From: Mediterranea massiliensis
GTDB taxonomy: Bacteria; Bacteroidota; Bacteroidia; Bacteroidales; Bacteroidaceae
DNA length: 64,000 bases
Assembly (NCBI RefSeq): GCF_900128475.1
Contig: NZ_LT635837.1
Coordinates: 452,313 to 516,312, forward strand
Reading direction: 5' to 3'
Shown here: positions 62,987 to 64,000 of the stretch, in pieces
Position numbering within the stretch: the stretch's first letter is position 1
Layout: each line of letters starts with the position of its first letter
Program-made: the position numbers and the translations under genes
The notes under the pieces: generated by a model
What the model saw: only the letters and a program-made list of their open reading frames with translations
Told to the model about the DNA's origin: nothing
The model's database searches: none

Positions 62987-63577
62987 TTAAAACAACATAT
63001 CCACCAGTTGCGGACGCAAAAATTCCTTGAAATAGTTCATGAACTCTTCTTCACCGAAGTTTACTTTATAAGCGCCGTTAGCCGGAGATACAGTAAACAG
63101 AGTTTTGATGCCGTTCACCTGCTGAATGGTCACTCCCTTATCCAGCAAGTTCTTGGCCTTTGCCGCAAAATACTTTTTAAGGCCTTCCGCATCAGCTGTA
63201 GATATAACGATAGGTTCGTTGACGCTCCATTTCTCAGCCAAAGCCACAATAAAAGCATTCAGATAATCCTTGTTAGCAGCAAAAGCCTTTACGTCAGCAT
63301 CTACAATCTGTCCGCAAACTACAGAAGCGATTTCCGACTTCAAGGCATTCACAGCCTGGCCGGCAAACAACTTCAATTCAGACTTTGTATTTTCAGACAA
63401 CTCGTCGGCCGACTTGCGGGCATCTGCCACAATCTGTTCTGCCTCTTTCCGAGCATCTTCTACAATTTTTTTAGCCTCTTCCTGAGCTTGCGCTACCAGT
63501 TTGCGAGCTTCTTCGTTTCCTTTCTCAACCCCCTCGCGGTAGATCTTGTCAGTCAACTCTTGAATTTTGTTTTCCAT
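62987..63577 (-). CDS. ntpE: V-type ATP synthase subunit E (peripheral stalk)
   Basis: A 196-residue protein: an N-terminal Glu/Lys/Ala-rich helix (KIQELTDKIYREGVEKGNEEARKLVAQAQEEAKKIVEDARKEAEQ) that forms the stalk coiled coil, and a compact C-terminal head (about 120-196). The expected partner, subunit G/H, is not found upstream or in the operon, so the stalk may use E alone or a distant gene. First gene of the operon. Confidence 0.9.
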   Translation of the reverse strand: MENKIQELTDKIYREGVEKGNEEARKLVAQAQEEAKKIVEDARKEAEQIVADARKSADELSENTKSELKLFAGQAVNALKSEIASVVCGQIVDADVKAFAANKDYLNAFIVALAEKWSVNEPIVISTADAEGLKKYFAAKAKNLLDKGVTIQQVNGIKTLFTVSPANGAYKVNFGEEEFMNYFKEFLRPQLVDMLF

Positions 63578-63650
63578 ATCTATAGGAGTTTATTTATTAG
63601 TTTTATTATATTATATCCAAAAGTGATTTTCTCCTCAATTAGATTTGCGC

Positions 63651-63658
63651 CAAAATTA
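63651..63658 (-). promoter_or_regulatory. -7 box TAATTTTG for the V-ATPase operon
   Basis: Exact TAnnTTTG on the minus strand (caaaatta), 74 bp before the ntpE ATG. Array E lies about 105 bp further upstream. Confidence 0.6.
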
Positions 63659-63761
63659 CAAAATTCAATTTGATAAAAAGTACAAAGAAGGATAGAAAAG
63701 TACATAGAAATTTAAAAAAAAGCCCATTTGGAACAATCTTACTTTCATTTCTGTTTAACGC

Positions 63762-63899
63762 AGTGCTTCCTGAGGTTCTGGCGAAGCACTTCATGAGGGC
63801 GTGAGGAAGCACTTCATGAGGACATGAGGAAGCACTTCCTGAAGAGGTGACGCAGCACTGCGTGGGGAGGCGGGGAAGCGCGGCACGGGAGGGCCGGCC
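63762..63899. repeat. Array E: six 23-bp imperfect tandem units
   Basis: Units begin at 63762, 63785, 63808, 63831, 63854 and 63877. The middle units start AGCACTTC[AC]TGA; the first has the inverted AGTGCTTCCTGA, and the last two drift to GC-rich forms (AGCACTGC, AGCGCGGC). It is the clearest of the five arrays and lies upstream of the V-ATPase promoter, between it and a terminator. Confidence 0.85.
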
Positions 63900-63934
63900 G
63901 CGGGGAAGCGGGACGGGCAAAAACGAAAAAGCCC

Positions 63935-63954
63935 CCGTGACACGTTCGTCACGG
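63935..63954 (-). terminator. Terminator of a gene beyond the window end
   Basis: CCGTGAC-ACGTTC-GTCACGG, with CTTTTTCGTTTTT following on the minus strand. It would end a minus-strand gene to the right, not present here. Confidence 0.7.
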
Positions 63955-63967
63955 AGGACTTCCACCC

Positions 63968-64000
63968 GTCTCTTATACACATCCAGATGTGGATAAGAGA
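63968..64000. other. Probable sequencing-adapter dimer (Tn5 mosaic end)
   Basis: GTCTCTTATACACATC at 63968-63983 is the Tn5/Nextera mosaic-end sequence; 63985-64000 (AGATGTGGATAAGAGA) is its inverse with one mismatch. It is most likely a library artefact at a contig end, not chromosome. Confidence 0.85.

Noticed and set aside
63639..63982. Short minus-strand frames across array E
   Set aside because: They are translations of the repeat array and the adapter.

Overview
The window is a stretch of Bacteroidales chromosome (Bacteroides, Phocaeicola or Parabacteroides type) with one mobilizable element inserted in it. The evidence for the host is the recurring TAnnTTTG -7 promoter box with no Shine-Dalgarno sequence in front of host genes, the V-type ATPase operon containing a DUF2764 gene, a eukaryote-type (GT3) glycogen synthase beside an alpha-glucan phosphorylase, a hisG-hisD-hisC-hisB operon, a long TrpB2 and many two-component or ECF-sigma genes. 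Species cannot be fixed from this sequence alone.

Layout. 1-3557: end of an acyl-CoA synthetase, an exported carboxymuconolactone decarboxylase/cupin protein, a PPOX flavoprotein and an HD hydrolase. 3558-5469: an AT-rich scar with a truncated AraC gene, a CatA-like acetyltransferase and several inverted repeats, possibly an older insertion at the same tRNA locus. 5470-20738: an NBU-type integrated mobilizable element (about 15.3 kb) at the 3' end of tRNA-Ser(TGA), flanked by 13-bp direct repeats. It has a tyrosine integrase, a DUF3853 protein, a RepA-like ATPase, a primase, an oriT region and a MobV-like relaxase. A Gram-positive-looking resistance cassette, mef + msr(D) with the MYLIFM leader peptide + nucleotidyltransferase + methyltransferase + HD protein, has been dropped into a DUF1016 nuclease gene and split it in two. 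The right end carries an SRPBCC gene and a three-domain acetyltransferase. 20915-31470: mutS2, sdaA, a two-component system with a PepSY-like gene, trpB2, a MITE-like repeat, a Spy-like gene, a DUF4250 gene and corA. 31535-37358: serC-serA-DUF1015, a DbpA-type helicase and a TraB/GumN-like protein. 37645-40325: a lipoprotein, a frameshifted ECF sigma gene with its membrane partner and an FKBP. 40333-44922: the his operon with a six-histidine leader peptide and attenuator. 45018-49932: an AraC regulator divergent from a TolC/HlyD/MFS efflux operon. 49951-55828: thioesterase, DUF2490, glgP and glycogen synthase. 56061-63577: the V-ATPase operon. The last 33 bases look like a sequencing-adapter dimer.

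The most unusual signal is not a gene. Five host intergenic regions (1142, 24849, 39788, 51331, 63762) each hold four to six imperfect tandem units with a period of 21, 22 or 23 bp. The unit is conserved within a locus and different between loci. Nothing similar is seen inside the mobile element. I know of no description of this as a class, but I could not search. Other points are the capture of a native promoter by the resistance cassette, the shared C-terminal tail of the element's primase and relaxase, and the element's own terminator replacing the one it separated from the tRNA gene.
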